This document shows positions 17,477 to 26,359 of a DNA stretch of 64,000 nucleotides, one piece after another (positions within the stretch are counted from its first letter, which is position 1; every line of letters starts with the position of its first letter). The notes beneath the pieces were generated by a model. The model saw only the letters and a list, made by a program, of their open reading frames with translations, made no database searches and had not been told where the DNA came from. The position numbers and the translations under genes are program-made. Where the stretch lies: assembly GCA_026627065.1 (NCBI GenBank), contig JAPNUO010000004.1:298056-362055 (forward strand). The letters are read 5' to 3'. This DNA is from Bacillota bacterium (GTDB lineage: Bacteria; Bacillota; Sulfobacillia; Sulfobacillales; Sulfobacillaceae).

Positions 17477-18945
17477 GATGACCCTCCAAGGGGGAAGTGG
17501 GGTAGGCGCACTAGCCGGGGAGGCTCAAGACGTCCGCGATGGGTGAGCTGAACGACGGCGTAGCCCTGGGGCAGGTAGCGAATGGCGGAGGGCGGGGGAT
17601 AGGGGGCAAAGCCCAGCTGAATGCGCTGAATGTCTTCCGCCGCAGTGCCGGGCAAAATCACCCGCTGCCGCGCGTTGGCGAGGACCGCCTCCGTTAGCGC
17701 GGGGGACAGCTGACCGAGATCTTGGTGTGCGAGCGTCAGTCCGACCCCAAAACCGCGCGCTAAAGCGAGAAAATGGGAGAGATCCTCGGACACCCACTCC
17801 TGAAACTCGTCGAGGTAGACGAAGAAAGGGGGATTGGGCGCCTCGGGCCGCCGGCGATATGTGGCTTGGGCCAGCCCGTGCCAGAGAAGGATTCCCAGCG
17901 CCCGCGCCGAGGCGCCAAGCTCCGCTAAAGACAGCGGCGCCAAGACGACCCAGGACGCTTGCAGCATGTCGTCCCACAGAAAGTCGTGAGGGGCGCTGAG
18001 CACCCGAGACAATGCCGGATTGGCCCAGAGAAGCTCCAGGCGGTACAAAAGCCCTTGGCGTTCTTCGCGGGTATGGCTGGCGGTGCGGGCCCACTGCTCC
18101 TGAAAGTACTGGCGGACGAAGGCGTCGGGCTGGCGGAGAACGACCTCCTTTTGGAAGGAGATGTCCCGAAAAAACTGAAGCAGCGCACCCACATCAGCCT
18201 GGTCGCCCAGCGCGCTTTTCAGCGCCCGCACGCCGTACAGCAGCTGAACGCGGGCCGCGGTTTGGTAATAAGGGTGGCCGGCGTCGCTCAACTGGCTTAA
18301 GGCCAGCGCCAGCCCCTCAGCCGCCGCTTCGGCGGGCCCGGCCAGGGGGTTGTAGTGCGGGCAATCGGGCTCGAGGGGATTGAAGCGGACGATGCGGCGC
18401 CCCTCGCGGACGGCGCGGCGATAGGCGGAAAGGGCTAAATCGCCCTTAGGTTCGAGGACAAAGACGCCGTAGCCCCGTTGAAGGTCTTGGGCAATCAGGG
18501 GCATTAAGACAGATGACGACTTGCCGGACCCAGTGGGGCCCAGGACGTGCAGATGCAACAAGCGATCCGCGAGCGTGAGGCGCACCGGACACGGGAGCCA
18601 GCGCGTGCGCCCGAGTCGCGTAGCGCGGCGGTCCGACACCGCTTGAGCTATCCAGCATGCCAAGGCCAGGGCGGGAAGAGCGGGGAACACCAGCCGGGGA
18701 TGGAACTGGGCCGCCAGGCCCAGCGCGGCGGCGGCCGCGAGAATCCGGTAAGCACGGGAACGAACACCGACCGCGGCCAGGGTGAAGAACGCCACAAAAA
18801 CGGTCACCCATGGCCCCCAGGGCCTGGAGGCCCGGACATCCCAGAGCCGCACGGCGGCCTCGGCCCAGACGGCCAGCGTCAGGTACAGGAAGAGAATCGC
18901 TAACAGCCAGGTCGCCCACCATTGGACTTGGCGGATCCGGCGCAT
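17473..18945 (-). CDS. TraG/VirD4-like coupling ATPase
   Basis: A 490-residue membrane ATPase. Two to three hydrophobic segments at the N-terminus (up to about residue 100) are followed by Walker A GPTGSGKSS, the EPKGD motif, Walker B FFVYLDEFQEW, and a TraM-recognition-type C-terminal region (GVGLTLAHQDLGQL). These are the features of type IV coupling proteins that pass DNA or protein substrates to a conjugation channel. No relaxase, VirB4 or other transfer gene is in the window, so it is either a remnant of an integrative element or a domesticated ATPase. The ATG at 18945 follows GGGGGAGG. Confidence 0.85.
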   Translation of the reverse strand: MRRIRQVQWWATWLLAILFLYLTLAVWAEAAVRLWDVRASRPWGPWVTVFVAFFTLAAVGVRSRAYRILAAAAALGLAAQFHPRLVFPALPALALACWIAQAVSDRRATRLGRTRWLPCPVRLTLADRLLHLHVLGPTGSGKSSSVLMPLIAQDLQRGYGVFVLEPKGDLALSAYRRAVREGRRIVRFNPLEPDCPHYNPLAGPAEAAAEGLALALSQLSDAGHPYYQTAARVQLLYGVRALKSALGDQADVGALLQFFRDISFQKEVVLRQPDAFVRQYFQEQWARTASHTREERQGLLYRLELLWANPALSRVLSAPHDFLWDDMLQASWVVLAPLSLAELGASARALGILLWHGLAQATYRRRPEAPNPPFFVYLDEFQEWVSEDLSHFLALARGFGVGLTLAHQDLGQLSPALTEAVLANARQRVILPGTAAEDIQRIQLGFAPYPPPSAIRYLPQGYAVVQLTHRGRLEPPRLVRLPHFPLGGSS

Positions 18946-19016
18946 AAACCTCCCCCGTGCTGGACATTTCGCCTTGGGCGGCGAAAATCCTCTTACCGCC
19001 TCCGGGTTTTCTGCGA

Positions 19017-19886
19017 TTACCAGGAAGGCTCGGGATGGCCTTCGTCCGCCGTTTCCAGTTGAATGGTGGTGTGATGCACCCCGTAGCTGGCCATGATGTC
19101 ATGCAGAGTACACAAGACGGCTTGGGGCGTTCCTGCGGCCTCGCCGAGGGAGACATGACAGGCTAATGCCCACTGGCGGCTGCCGATCGTCCACAGGTGA
19201 AGGTCGTGGACGTGCTCCACCCCAGGGACCGACTCGATTTCCCCAATGAGCCGGTCCACATCGATTTCCGGGGGAGTGGCTTCCAATAAAATGTGAATGG
19301 CGTCGCGAATGATGCCCCAGGCGCCCAGCACAATGAGCGCGGCGATGACCAAGGCGGCGAGCGCATTGACAGGTCCCCAGCCTGTGAATAAAAGGATGAG
19401 GGATGCCAAAAGCACGCTGAGGCTGCTGGAGACGTCCGAAACCAGGTGCCACCAGGTGGCGCGGTGGTTCATGTCTTCGTGCCGGGGAACACTGCGCAGC
19501 AAGGCGACGTTGACCACGAGGGACAGCACAGCTACCCCGAGCATAATGTGGGAATTGACGTGTCCCGGATGCTGCCATTGGCGCACTGCTTCGACGGTAA
19601 GCCCCCCGGCCATCATCCAGAGAACCAGGGCGTTAACCAACGCCACCAAAATTTCTACCCGGCCCCAGCCAAAACTCAGCTGGCGCGTGGGTGGGCGGAA
19701 TTTCTGCCGATCGGCGAAGAGCGCCAGCGCCAGTGCGCCGGTGTCGCCGAGCGAGTGAGCGGCATCCCCCGCGAGCGCCAGACTATGGGAAAAGAGGGCG
19801 CCCAACGCTTTGACGACCAGAAGCGCGGCGGTGGCTGCGAGGGCAACGCCTAACGACTGATGAGAGTGCGGGTGGTGCGCTTCCAT
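19017..19886 (-). CDS. cation diffusion facilitator (zinc/divalent metal efflux)
   Basis: A 289-residue membrane antiporter that exports Zn(II) or similar ions in exchange for protons. Six membrane segments are visible. The metal site is given by AGDAAHSLGD in segment 2 and WHLVSDVSSS in segment 5, each with the His-x3-Asp spacing of the CzcD/ZitB class. The C-terminal cytosolic domain (GVEHVHDLHLW) is typical, and the N-terminus has a short His-rich stretch (EAHHPHSHQ). The ATG at 19886 starts 14 bp after manB on the same strand. Its ribosome site is weak, so translation may depend on coupling. Confidence 0.92.
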   Translation of the reverse strand: MEAHHPHSHQSLGVALAATAALLVVKALGALFSHSLALAGDAAHSLGDTGALALALFADRQKFRPPTRQLSFGWGRVEILVALVNALVLWMMAGGLTVEAVRQWQHPGHVNSHIMLGVAVLSLVVNVALLRSVPRHEDMNHRATWWHLVSDVSSSLSVLLASLILLFTGWGPVNALAALVIAALIVLGAWGIIRDAIHILLEATPPEIDVDRLIGEIESVPGVEHVHDLHLWTIGSRQWALACHVSLGEAAGTPQAVLCTLHDIMASYGVHHTTIQLETADEGHPEPSW

Positions 19887-19900
19887 GTTGTTTGTCCGCG

Positions 19901-21289
19901 TTACGCGGCACCGCCGGTCCAGTCGATGGCGCCAATGAAGGGGAACCGGCTCAACACACCTTCGAGTGTCGTCGTGATCTCGCGCAGGTGCTCGTCGTTG
20001 TCGGCTTCCGCCCGGGCCACCAGTGCGGGTTGGGTGTTGGAAGCACGGATTAGCCCCCACCCCCAGGGAAAGACCACGCGCACGCCATCCACATCAATCA
20101 CTTGGACATCGTCCCTGGCCTTGAAGTAGTCGGTCACTTGGGACACCACCGCGTATTTTTGCTCGTCAGGACAGTCAATGCGCACTTCCGGCGTGCTGGG
20201 GAGGATTGGCACGTCTTTGAGCAGTTCGGAGAGCGGGAGGTTGGTATGCGAAAGAATGCGAAAAAGCCGCCCGGCCGCATAAAAGGCGTCGTCAAAACCA
20301 TAATACTCATCCGCAAAAAACATGTGCCCCGACATTTCTCCGGTAAACACGGCGTTCAACTCGCGCATCTTGGCCTTAATGAGGGAATGGCCCGTTTTAT
20401 AGAACAGCGGTTTTGCTCCCAGCCGCTGCACTTCGTCATAGAGGGTTTGGGAGCATTTGACTTCAATAATGGCGGGCGTGCTGGGATATTTTCGCGCGAT
20501 TTCCCGCCAGTAGAGGATCATCAGCCGGTCGCCCCAAATGATTTGCCCCTGCTCGTCCACGACGCCGATGCGATCCCCGTCCCCGTCAAAAGCCACGCCG
20601 AGATCGGCGTTCTCGGCCTTAACCCTGTCGATTAAATCCACCAGATTTTTGGCCACGACCGGATCCGGATGGTGGTGGGGGAAGGTCGGGTCAGGCGTGC
20701 AATAAAGGGGGATGGCCTCGACGCCGAACGCCTTCATGACATCCATGGCAAACAAGCTGGGCGTGCCGTTGCCGCAGTCCACCACAACCTTCAGCCGCCG
20801 TGGCCCTAAGCGAATTTTTTCTTTCAGCATGGTGAGATATTGCGGAACTGGGTTGGCTTCCGACCGGGACCCGCGCCCTTCCCGGAATACCCCGCGCTCC
20901 ATAATCCGCCGGATGGTCTGAATTTCCTCGCCATAAATGGTGGACTGGCCGTAAGCCAGCTTAAATCCGTTATACTCTGCAGGATTGTGGCTGGCGGTAA
21001 TCATCACGCCCGCCTCCTGGCCCAGATGGACGCGGGCAAAGTAAAAAATGGGCGTGGTGACCTCGCCAATTTCGATGACGTGAATCCCCGTGGACATGAG
21101 TCCTTCGGCCATGGCGTCGCGGTATCGCGGCGAGGATGACCGGCTGTCCCAACCCAACAGCGCGTCTTTGACCTGATGATCGCCCAAGTAGGTGCCGAAC
21201 GCTTGACCGAGCCGCACCACGTCGTCGCGTGTCATGTCGATGTCGACGCGCCCTCGAATGTCGTATTCCCGAAACACTGATGCGTTCAC
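19901..21289 (-). CDS. manB: phosphomannomutase/phosphoglucomutase
   Basis: An alpha-D-phosphohexomutase of 462 residues that interconverts hexose 6-phosphate and hexose 1-phosphate. It begins at FREYDIRG, the usual start of the family. The phosphoserine loop is ASHNPAEYNGFK, the metal loop DGDGDRIG, the sugar-binding loop GEMSGHMFF and the phosphate-binding loop RASNTQP. It could supply mannose-1-phosphate for the Dpm1/PIG-V-like pathway upstream, or glucose-1-phosphate for UDP-glucose used by SqdB. The GTG at 21289 has AAAGGCGGG upstream. The frame stays open to 21493, but that stretch is not conserved. Confidence 0.94.
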   Translation of the reverse strand: MNASVFREYDIRGRVDIDMTRDDVVRLGQAFGTYLGDHQVKDALLGWDSRSSSPRYRDAMAEGLMSTGIHVIEIGEVTTPIFYFARVHLGQEAGVMITASHNPAEYNGFKLAYGQSTIYGEEIQTIRRIMERGVFREGRGSRSEANPVPQYLTMLKEKIRLGPRRLKVVVDCGNGTPSLFAMDVMKAFGVEAIPLYCTPDPTFPHHHPDPVVAKNLVDLIDRVKAENADLGVAFDGDGDRIGVVDEQGQIIWGDRLMILYWREIARKYPSTPAIIEVKCSQTLYDEVQRLGAKPLFYKTGHSLIKAKMRELNAVFTGEMSGHMFFADEYYGFDDAFYAAGRLFRILSHTNLPLSELLKDVPILPSTPEVRIDCPDEQKYAVVSQVTDYFKARDDVQVIDVDGVRVVFPWGWGLIRASNTQPALVARAEADNDEHLREITTTLEGVLSRFPFIGAIDWTGGAA

Positions 21290-21503
21290 TAAAAACCCGC
21301 CTTTCCTGCACAGACTCGCTATAGCGCAAATAATACCGCTTTTTACGGGGGGCGATGTAGTCCCTCGGGATGGCTTTCGGCAAAAAGTCCACACTAGGAT
21401 TGAGAATTGTAGCGTTTCCGAACGAAATCCACTAATATCGGAGAGGAACGTTCGATTTTCATTTTGTCCACGCGGAATGCCCGTGGGGCGCAAGGAGGCA
21501 GTT

Positions 21504-22889
21504 ATGGCGGCGGATCAGGGCCGGGCCCGTTACGGCGACGAGATCGCGCAGGTGGAGCCTATCGGCATTGAACATATCGAGGAATCAGAACGCCATGGTG
21601 CGGTGTGGTCTATCTTTACCCTGTGGTTTGGCGCGAACGTGGAGTTGGCCACGCTGACCACGGGGGTTGCCGCAGTCGGGCTCTTCGGCTTGAACTTTTG
21701 GCAGGCAGCCTTGGGGTTGATCGTGGGGAACCTGTTGGGCGCCACGGTCCTGGGGCTGGTGTCGACCTTTGGCCCGCGCCTCGGCGTGCCCCAAATGGTG
21801 CACTCTCGGGCGCCTTTTGGGTTTGTGGGGAACTTTCTCCCCGGGGCGTTTAACCTGATCGCGGGCGCCCTGTGGTTTGCCGTCAATACGGTGTTGGGGA
21901 CCTTTGCCTTTACGACCCTCTTGGGGACATCTTTTGCGGTAGGGTTGGCCATCATGGCGCTCGCGCAAATTATCATCGCGGTTTATGGTTACAACATGAT
22001 TCACGCGGTCGAACGCATCATGGCGGGATTGTTGACCGTGGTCTTTCTAGGCGTGTCCGTCTTCGCGTTTTCCCACGCCCACTACGCGTTGCCGTTTAAC
22101 GGGCATGCGCCGTTGGGCCAATATGCGGGCTTGAGCGGCGGCATGATTGAGGCGGTCGGTCTCGCTTTTTCCTATTTGCTGGGCTGGACGGTCTTTGGGT
22201 CGGACTACACCCGCTACCTTCCGCGGGCGACGCGACCCCGGGCGGTGTTTGTCAATGCGGCGGGCGCCAACTTTGTCGCGGCTTTGTGGCTCGAGCTGGT
22301 CGGGGTGGCGCTGGCGACGGTCTTCCCGCGCGCGGCCAATGGCAATCCGATTGCGCTGCTGACGGGCATTCACCCGCATTGGCTCATTGATCTGGCTCTC
22401 TTGGCGGTCGTGTTCGGCACTATCACGGCCAACGTGCTCAACATCTATTCCGGTTCGCTGTCGGCGCTGGTCATCAATGTGCCCATCAAGCGGTGGACGG
22501 CCGCAGTGCTGGTGGGCGTGGTGGGAGCCGTGGTGGCGTACATCGGCCACCAAGCGTACTACATCGATTTTGAGAACTTTTTGTTTTTGCTCGGCTACTG
22601 GTTGGCCCCGTGGACCGCGGTGGTTTTGGTCGATTACTTTGTGATCAACCGCGGCGAGTATCCAACCTCGGTCTTCTATAACCCGCGGCGTCTCCTAGGC
22701 CGGGGGTTTTGGGCCTGGGCGGTAGCCATTCTGGTGTCCATTCCCTTTTTTAATCAAACGCTCTACGTTGGCCCGATTGCGGCACACTACGGCCATCTGG
22801 GGGACATTTCGTATTACGTGAGTTTCGTGGTGGCGGGAGGCCTCTACTGGCTGATTGGGCGTCCCGTCAGCGATCAACCTCGGCGCTAA
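21504..22889 (+). CDS. NCS1 family nucleobase/cytosine-type permease
   Basis: A 461-residue transporter with about 12 membrane segments, belonging to the nucleobase:cation symporter-1 family (cytosine, purine, allantoin, hydantoin or thiamine transport). The N-terminus VEPIGIEHI with FTLWFGAN and the middle segment GWTVFGSDYTRYLPR are the usual landmarks, and VDYFVINRGEY marks the last third. The ATG at 21504 follows AAGGAGG at ideal spacing. The 215-bp gap shared with manB contains no riboswitch I can recognise. No deaminase or other catabolic gene is nearby, so the substrate stays open. Confidence 0.9.
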   Translation: MAADQGRARYGDEIAQVEPIGIEHIEESERHGAVWSIFTLWFGANVELATLTTGVAAVGLFGLNFWQAALGLIVGNLLGATVLGLVSTFGPRLGVPQMVHSRAPFGFVGNFLPGAFNLIAGALWFAVNTVLGTFAFTTLLGTSFAVGLAIMALAQIIIAVYGYNMIHAVERIMAGLLTVVFLGVSVFAFSHAHYALPFNGHAPLGQYAGLSGGMIEAVGLAFSYLLGWTVFGSDYTRYLPRATRPRAVFVNAAGANFVAALWLELVGVALATVFPRAANGNPIALLTGIHPHWLIDLALLAVVFGTITANVLNIYSGSLSALVINVPIKRWTAAVLVGVVGAVVAYIGHQAYYIDFENFLFLLGYWLAPWTAVVLVDYFVINRGEYPTSVFYNPRRLLGRGFWAWAVAILVSIPFFNQTLYVGPIAAHYGHLGDISYYVSFVVAGGLYWLIGRPVSDQPRR

Positions 22890-22968
22890 CTTCGCCGACT
22901 CCCTCTTGCTAGTTCCTTGCGAGTCCAGCTCCATTGTAAAATGGGATAGACACGCGAAGGAGGCTAGA

Positions 22969-23424
22969 GTGTTGCACATTCGGGCCTATCGGCCGCAACA
23001 GGATTTTCGCGCACTGTTGGACGCGCAGTGTGACCTCTACGAGATTAATTTTCCGCGATTCGTCTGCACGCCGGTGTTCTTGGCGGATCAAGCTCAGCGA
23101 CTGCGCGTGGCGGGACGGCGGCCTATGGAGAATGGCATTTTTATTCTGGACGACGACGGGGTGGTCGCGGGGTTCGTCTGGGTGGCCATTCGCATGGACC
23201 TCCAAGGGGCCTATGGGTCGATCGACCAAGTGTATTTGAAGCCTCAGTACCGGCGTCAGGGCTACGGCGCCTGGCTCATGCAGGCCGCCGAAGACTTTAT
23301 TCGGAAGCAGGGGCTCAAGACGGCCAGACTTTACGTGACGCGGGACAACACCGATGCGGTCCATCTCTACCAGCGCATGGGCTACGAGGTCATGCGCTAC
23401 GAAATGGAGCGGCAGTTAGATTAG
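22969..23424 (+). CDS. GNAT-family N-acetyltransferase
   Basis: A single-domain acetyltransferase of about 151 residues. The acetyl-CoA loop is QYRRQGYGAWLM, matching the R/Q-x-x-G-x-G/A pattern. The following strand and helix (TARLYVTRDNTDAVHLYQRMGYEV) are typical of the family. The substrate is unknown. AAGGAGG (22957-22963) can serve either GTG 22969 or TTG 22972; I list the GTG. A strong bidirectional terminator follows directly. Confidence 0.87.
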   Translation: MLHIRAYRPQQDFRALLDAQCDLYEINFPRFVCTPVFLADQAQRLRVAGRRPMENGIFILDDDGVVAGFVWVAIRMDLQGAYGSIDQVYLKPQYRRQGYGAWLMQAAEDFIRKQGLKTARLYVTRDNTDAVHLYQRMGYEVMRYEMERQLD

Positions 23425-23429
23425 CGCGA

Positions 23430-23465
23430 AAAACCTTCTGAGGCGGCGCGGCCTCAGAAGGTTTT
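23430..23465. terminator. bidirectional intrinsic terminator
   Basis: A perfect 15-bp stem (23430-23444 with 23451-23465) with a 6-nt loop. A-rich and T-rich ends on both sides let it work for the GNAT gene on the plus strand and the HtrA gene on the minus strand. Confidence 0.9.
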
Positions 23466-23470
23466 GATCG

Positions 23471-24679
23471 TTAGGGCAGGCTGGGCACCGATGACGGCAT
23501 GGTGATGGGGCCGTTAGGCTCCTGGCCCAGGGTGACGGTCTTGGTCATGACCCGGCCGCCGTCGTTTAATGTCAATGTCACCGGCGTGCCCACCGACTGC
23601 TTGTCGATAAACGCCTTGAGCTGGCTGTCGGAGGTCATGGGATGTCCGTCGGCGGCCGTGATCACTTCGCCAGCCACCAACCCCGCGCGGCTGGCGGGAC
23701 TGTTCGGCTCCACGTAGACAATCACCACGCCCTGCGAGGTGCCCAAATTGTACTCTTTGTTCAGCGACGCGCTATCGTTGGTAATAAAGACGCCGAGCCA
23801 GGGCCGGGCCACGTACCCGCGGCTCATCAGCTGGGGCAGAATCTTGTCCACGGTCGACGTGGGGATGGCGAAGCCGATGCCTTGCCCCTCGGTCGAGACT
23901 GCCGTGTTAATGCCGACCACCTGCCCCGCCAAGTTTAAGAGCGGTCCTCCGCTGTTGCCAGGGTTGATGGGCGCCGAGGTTTGCAACAAGTTGGTGTAGT
24001 TTCTTGACCCGATGGTGAGCGGACGACCCTTGGCACTGATGACGCCGACAGTCACGGTGTCGTTGAGGTCGTAGGGATTGCCGATGGCAATCACCCAGGC
24101 GCCCACTGGCGTCTTGTTCGAGTTGCCCAAGACCAAGGTGGGCATGGGCTTCGGCGCCGAAATCTTGAGCACGGCCAAATCGGACTGATAGTCCGAACCG
24201 ACAACCTTGGCGGGAAAGGGATGGCTGTATCCTTTGACGTACACCTTGATTTGATCGGCGCCGTAAATCACGTGATCGTTGGTGAGAATGTAGCCGTTAG
24301 GGTTGAAGAAAAATCCCGTGCCGATGTCGGTTTGGACCTCCGTCTCGGGAATGGTCCCTTGGCCTCCAAAAATGGAGCCGAAGAATGGATTAAAAAACGG
24401 CGAATCGCTGATATTCACCTTTTGCTTGACGGTGGCGACAATTTTCACGACGGCCGGGCTCACGCGTTGCACCACGTTGGAGATGGTGTCGGGTCCTAAA
24501 GGCAAGGTGGCGGGCGCCGAAGACACGGTGGCGTACTGACGAATGTTGGCGGCGGCGTTTTGTTGAGCTTGGACCGCCGGATCCAGCTGATGGTACGCGT
24601 ACATGCCGCCGCTCACGGCCCCTGCGCCCACAGCAAAACCCACGATGGCCGCCGCCACGGTGCGATGAAGACTGGCCAT
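23471..24679 (-). CDS. HtrA/DegP-like serine protease
   Basis: A membrane-anchored trypsin-like protease of 402 residues for quality control of exported proteins. One N-terminal membrane segment (about 8-28) is followed by the protease domain, with catalytic His in TNDHVI (H136), Asp in SDLAVLKI (D167) and Ser in NPGNSGGPL (S243). A C-terminal PDZ domain (GVVIVYVEPNSPASRAGLVAGEVI) comes last. Gly- and Phe-rich residues between the anchor and the domain (PFFNPFFGSIFGG) form the usual regulatory loop. The ATG at 24679 has GGGAGGGAGG upstream. The gene stands alone between a bidirectional terminator and the receiver gene. Confidence 0.95.
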   Translation of the reverse strand: MASLHRTVAAAIVGFAVGAGAVSGGMYAYHQLDPAVQAQQNAAANIRQYATVSSAPATLPLGPDTISNVVQRVSPAVVKIVATVKQKVNISDSPFFNPFFGSIFGGQGTIPETEVQTDIGTGFFFNPNGYILTNDHVIYGADQIKVYVKGYSHPFPAKVVGSDYQSDLAVLKISAPKPMPTLVLGNSNKTPVGAWVIAIGNPYDLNDTVTVGVISAKGRPLTIGSRNYTNLLQTSAPINPGNSGGPLLNLAGQVVGINTAVSTEGQGIGFAIPTSTVDKILPQLMSRGYVARPWLGVFITNDSASLNKEYNLGTSQGVVIVYVEPNSPASRAGLVAGEVITAADGHPMTSDSQLKAFIDKQSVGTPVTLTLNDGGRVMTKTVTLGQEPNGPITMPSSVPSLP

Positions 24680-24848
24680 GTTTGCCTCCCTCCCCTGCTT
24701 TTTGGCTAGTGTAGCCTGAACTTGTTACAAATAGATTACAGGAGGCGGCGCCATTTGAAAAATCGCGCGGCAAATCGCTAAGTCAGAAAGGAAACCGCGT
24801 GAAGCATCGCGAATAGTGGGGCAGCAAACGCTGGGAGCTTGGTGTGAA

Positions 24849-25190
24849 ATGAGTTTTAGCATATGGATTGTCGACGACGATCCCGCAATGCTGTCGATGT
24901 TGTCGGAATGCGCCAGGGATGCCGGATGGCAGTGCCAAACGTATTCGTCCGTGACCGAGGTGGAGAGAGCGCTGGCCCGCGGCGCCGGGCGCCCGGATGT
25001 GGTGGTGGCCGATTGGACGTTGCCCGACGGCCCTGTGCTCAGCCTCTATGAACTTGCTGCCCCCGCGCGCTGGGTGATCATGTCCGGCGATCCGGCGGTC
25101 GCGCTGGCGCTACCGGAGTCGGTCCGCTGGCTGGAAAAGCCGTTTCGCCTGCTTGATTTTTTTCGCGTGGTGACCTCCCCCGAGGAGTGA
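24849..25190 (+). CDS. stand-alone response-regulator receiver domain
   Basis: A 113-residue protein that is only a CheY-like receiver. The acidic pocket is VDDD (9-11), the phospho-acceptor is D55 in VVADWTLPDG, the switch residue is S79 in MSGD, and the conserved Lys is K97 in LEKPF. There is no output domain, so it may relay phosphate or control a partner by binding. The ATG at 24849 begins the domain; a GTG at 24816 is possible, but neither has a strong ribosome site. It stands just upstream of the glpX-rho block, and no cognate kinase is adjacent. Confidence 0.82.
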   Translation: MSFSIWIVDDDPAMLSMLSECARDAGWQCQTYSSVTEVERALARGAGRPDVVVADWTLPDGPVLSLYELAAPARWVIMSGDPAVALALPESVRWLEKPFRLLDFFRVVTSPEE

Positions 25191-25364
25191 GTTGCGCGAT
25201 AGGGGGCTTTGTGTTACCATGCGAGAAGATTCTGGAACACCCTTGCATTTGATCTCAAGCCAATCTGGTTAGACCTCATGGGCTGAGGGTACGCTAGAAA
25301 TGCCCTTTGGTTATTTTGTACTGCCTGCACTTTCATGGGTATCTCACACCATTTGGAGGCTGTC

Positions 25365-26354
25365 ATGGAGCGCGAACTAGCGCTGGAATTTGTCCGAGTG
25401 ACCGAAGCCGCGGCCATTCAAGCGGGACGGCTAATGGGGCGCGGGGACAAGAACGGGGTCGACAAGCTTGCCGTCGATGCCATGCGAGCCATGCTGGATA
25501 CCGTGGACATCCGGGGAACCGTCGTCATTGGCGAAGGGGAAATGGATGAGGCCCCCATGCTGTACATTGGCGAAGACATTGGCGATGGCCAAGGTGAGCC
25601 CGTGGATATCGCGGTCGATCCTGTCGAAGGCACCAATTTGGTGGCCAAAGGCTTGCCGGGAGCGATTGCCGTGATGGCTGTGGCGCCGCGCGGCTGCTTG
25701 TTGCACGCGCCGGATATGTACATGGAGAAGATTGTCACCGGCCCTGCAGGCCGCGGGGTCATCTCCCTGGATGCTCCCATCGAGGATAACTTGAAGGCGT
25801 TGGCCGAACGCCTGGGCAAGCCGGTGACCGACTTAACCTTGGTGATTTTAGACCGCGAACGGCATCAGGACCTCATCGAACGAGTGCGGCGCGTGGGTGC
25901 GCGGATTCGGCTGATTAGCGATGGCGACGTGTCGCCGGCAGTAGCGGCTTGCGTGCCGGGATCCGGCATAGACATGATGGTGGGGATTGGCGGGGCGCCG
26001 GAAGGCGTGCTGGCGGCTGCCGCCGTCAAATGCTTGGGCGGAGAGATGCAAGCGCGGTTGCTGCCGGAAGACAGCAGCCAGGAAGAGCGCGTGCGTCGCA
26101 TGGGTTTAAGCCATCCGCGGCAGTTATTGTCGCTGGATGACTTGGTGCGGGGGGATGACGTGCTCTACGTGGCCACGGCCATCACCGACACCGATTTATT
26201 GGATGGTGTGCATTATGGTCCGCAATTTTGCTCGACCCATTCGGTGGTCATGCGTTCTCTCACCGGCACCGTGCGATACGTGCACGCTGAGCACCAACTG
26301 AATCGCAAATGGCCTGAAGGACGGCCTGTAACGTACTCAAGGAGGAAAAATTAG
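25365..26354 (+). CDS. glpX: class II fructose-1,6-bisphosphatase
   Basis: GlpX removes the 1-phosphate from fructose 1,6-bisphosphate in gluconeogenesis. The 329-residue protein has the family markers AAAIQAGRLMGRGDKNGVD, VVIGEGEMDEAPML and DPVEGTNL, the last two holding metal ligands, and GIGGAPEGVLAAAAVKCLGG in the second half. The ATG at 25365 has TTTGGAGG upstream. It sits directly before rho, as in B. subtilis, where glpX-rho are neighbours. The 174-bp leader upstream contains no clear hairpin or promoter that I would commit to. Confidence 0.95.
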   Translation: MERELALEFVRVTEAAAIQAGRLMGRGDKNGVDKLAVDAMRAMLDTVDIRGTVVIGEGEMDEAPMLYIGEDIGDGQGEPVDIAVDPVEGTNLVAKGLPGAIAVMAVAPRGCLLHAPDMYMEKIVTGPAGRGVISLDAPIEDNLKALAERLGKPVTDLTLVILDRERHQDLIERVRRVGARIRLISDGDVSPAVAACVPGSGIDMMVGIGGAPEGVLAAAAVKCLGGEMQARLLPEDSSQEERVRRMGLSHPRQLLSLDDLVRGDDVLYVATAITDTDLLDGVHYGPQFCSTHSVVMRSLTGTVRYVHAEHQLNRKWPEGRPVTYSRRKN

Positions 26355-26359
26355 AGTTT

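Noticed and set aside
16673..18945. Complete integrative conjugative element
   Set aside because: Only the coupling ATPase and the replication-relaxation gene are present; no integrase, relaxase, VirB4 or direct-repeat ends were seen.
21290..21503. Purine or other riboswitch before the NCS1 permease
   Set aside because: No conserved purine, PreQ1 or TPP motif was found; only short CGAAC/GAACGTTC repeats that are too weak to interpret.
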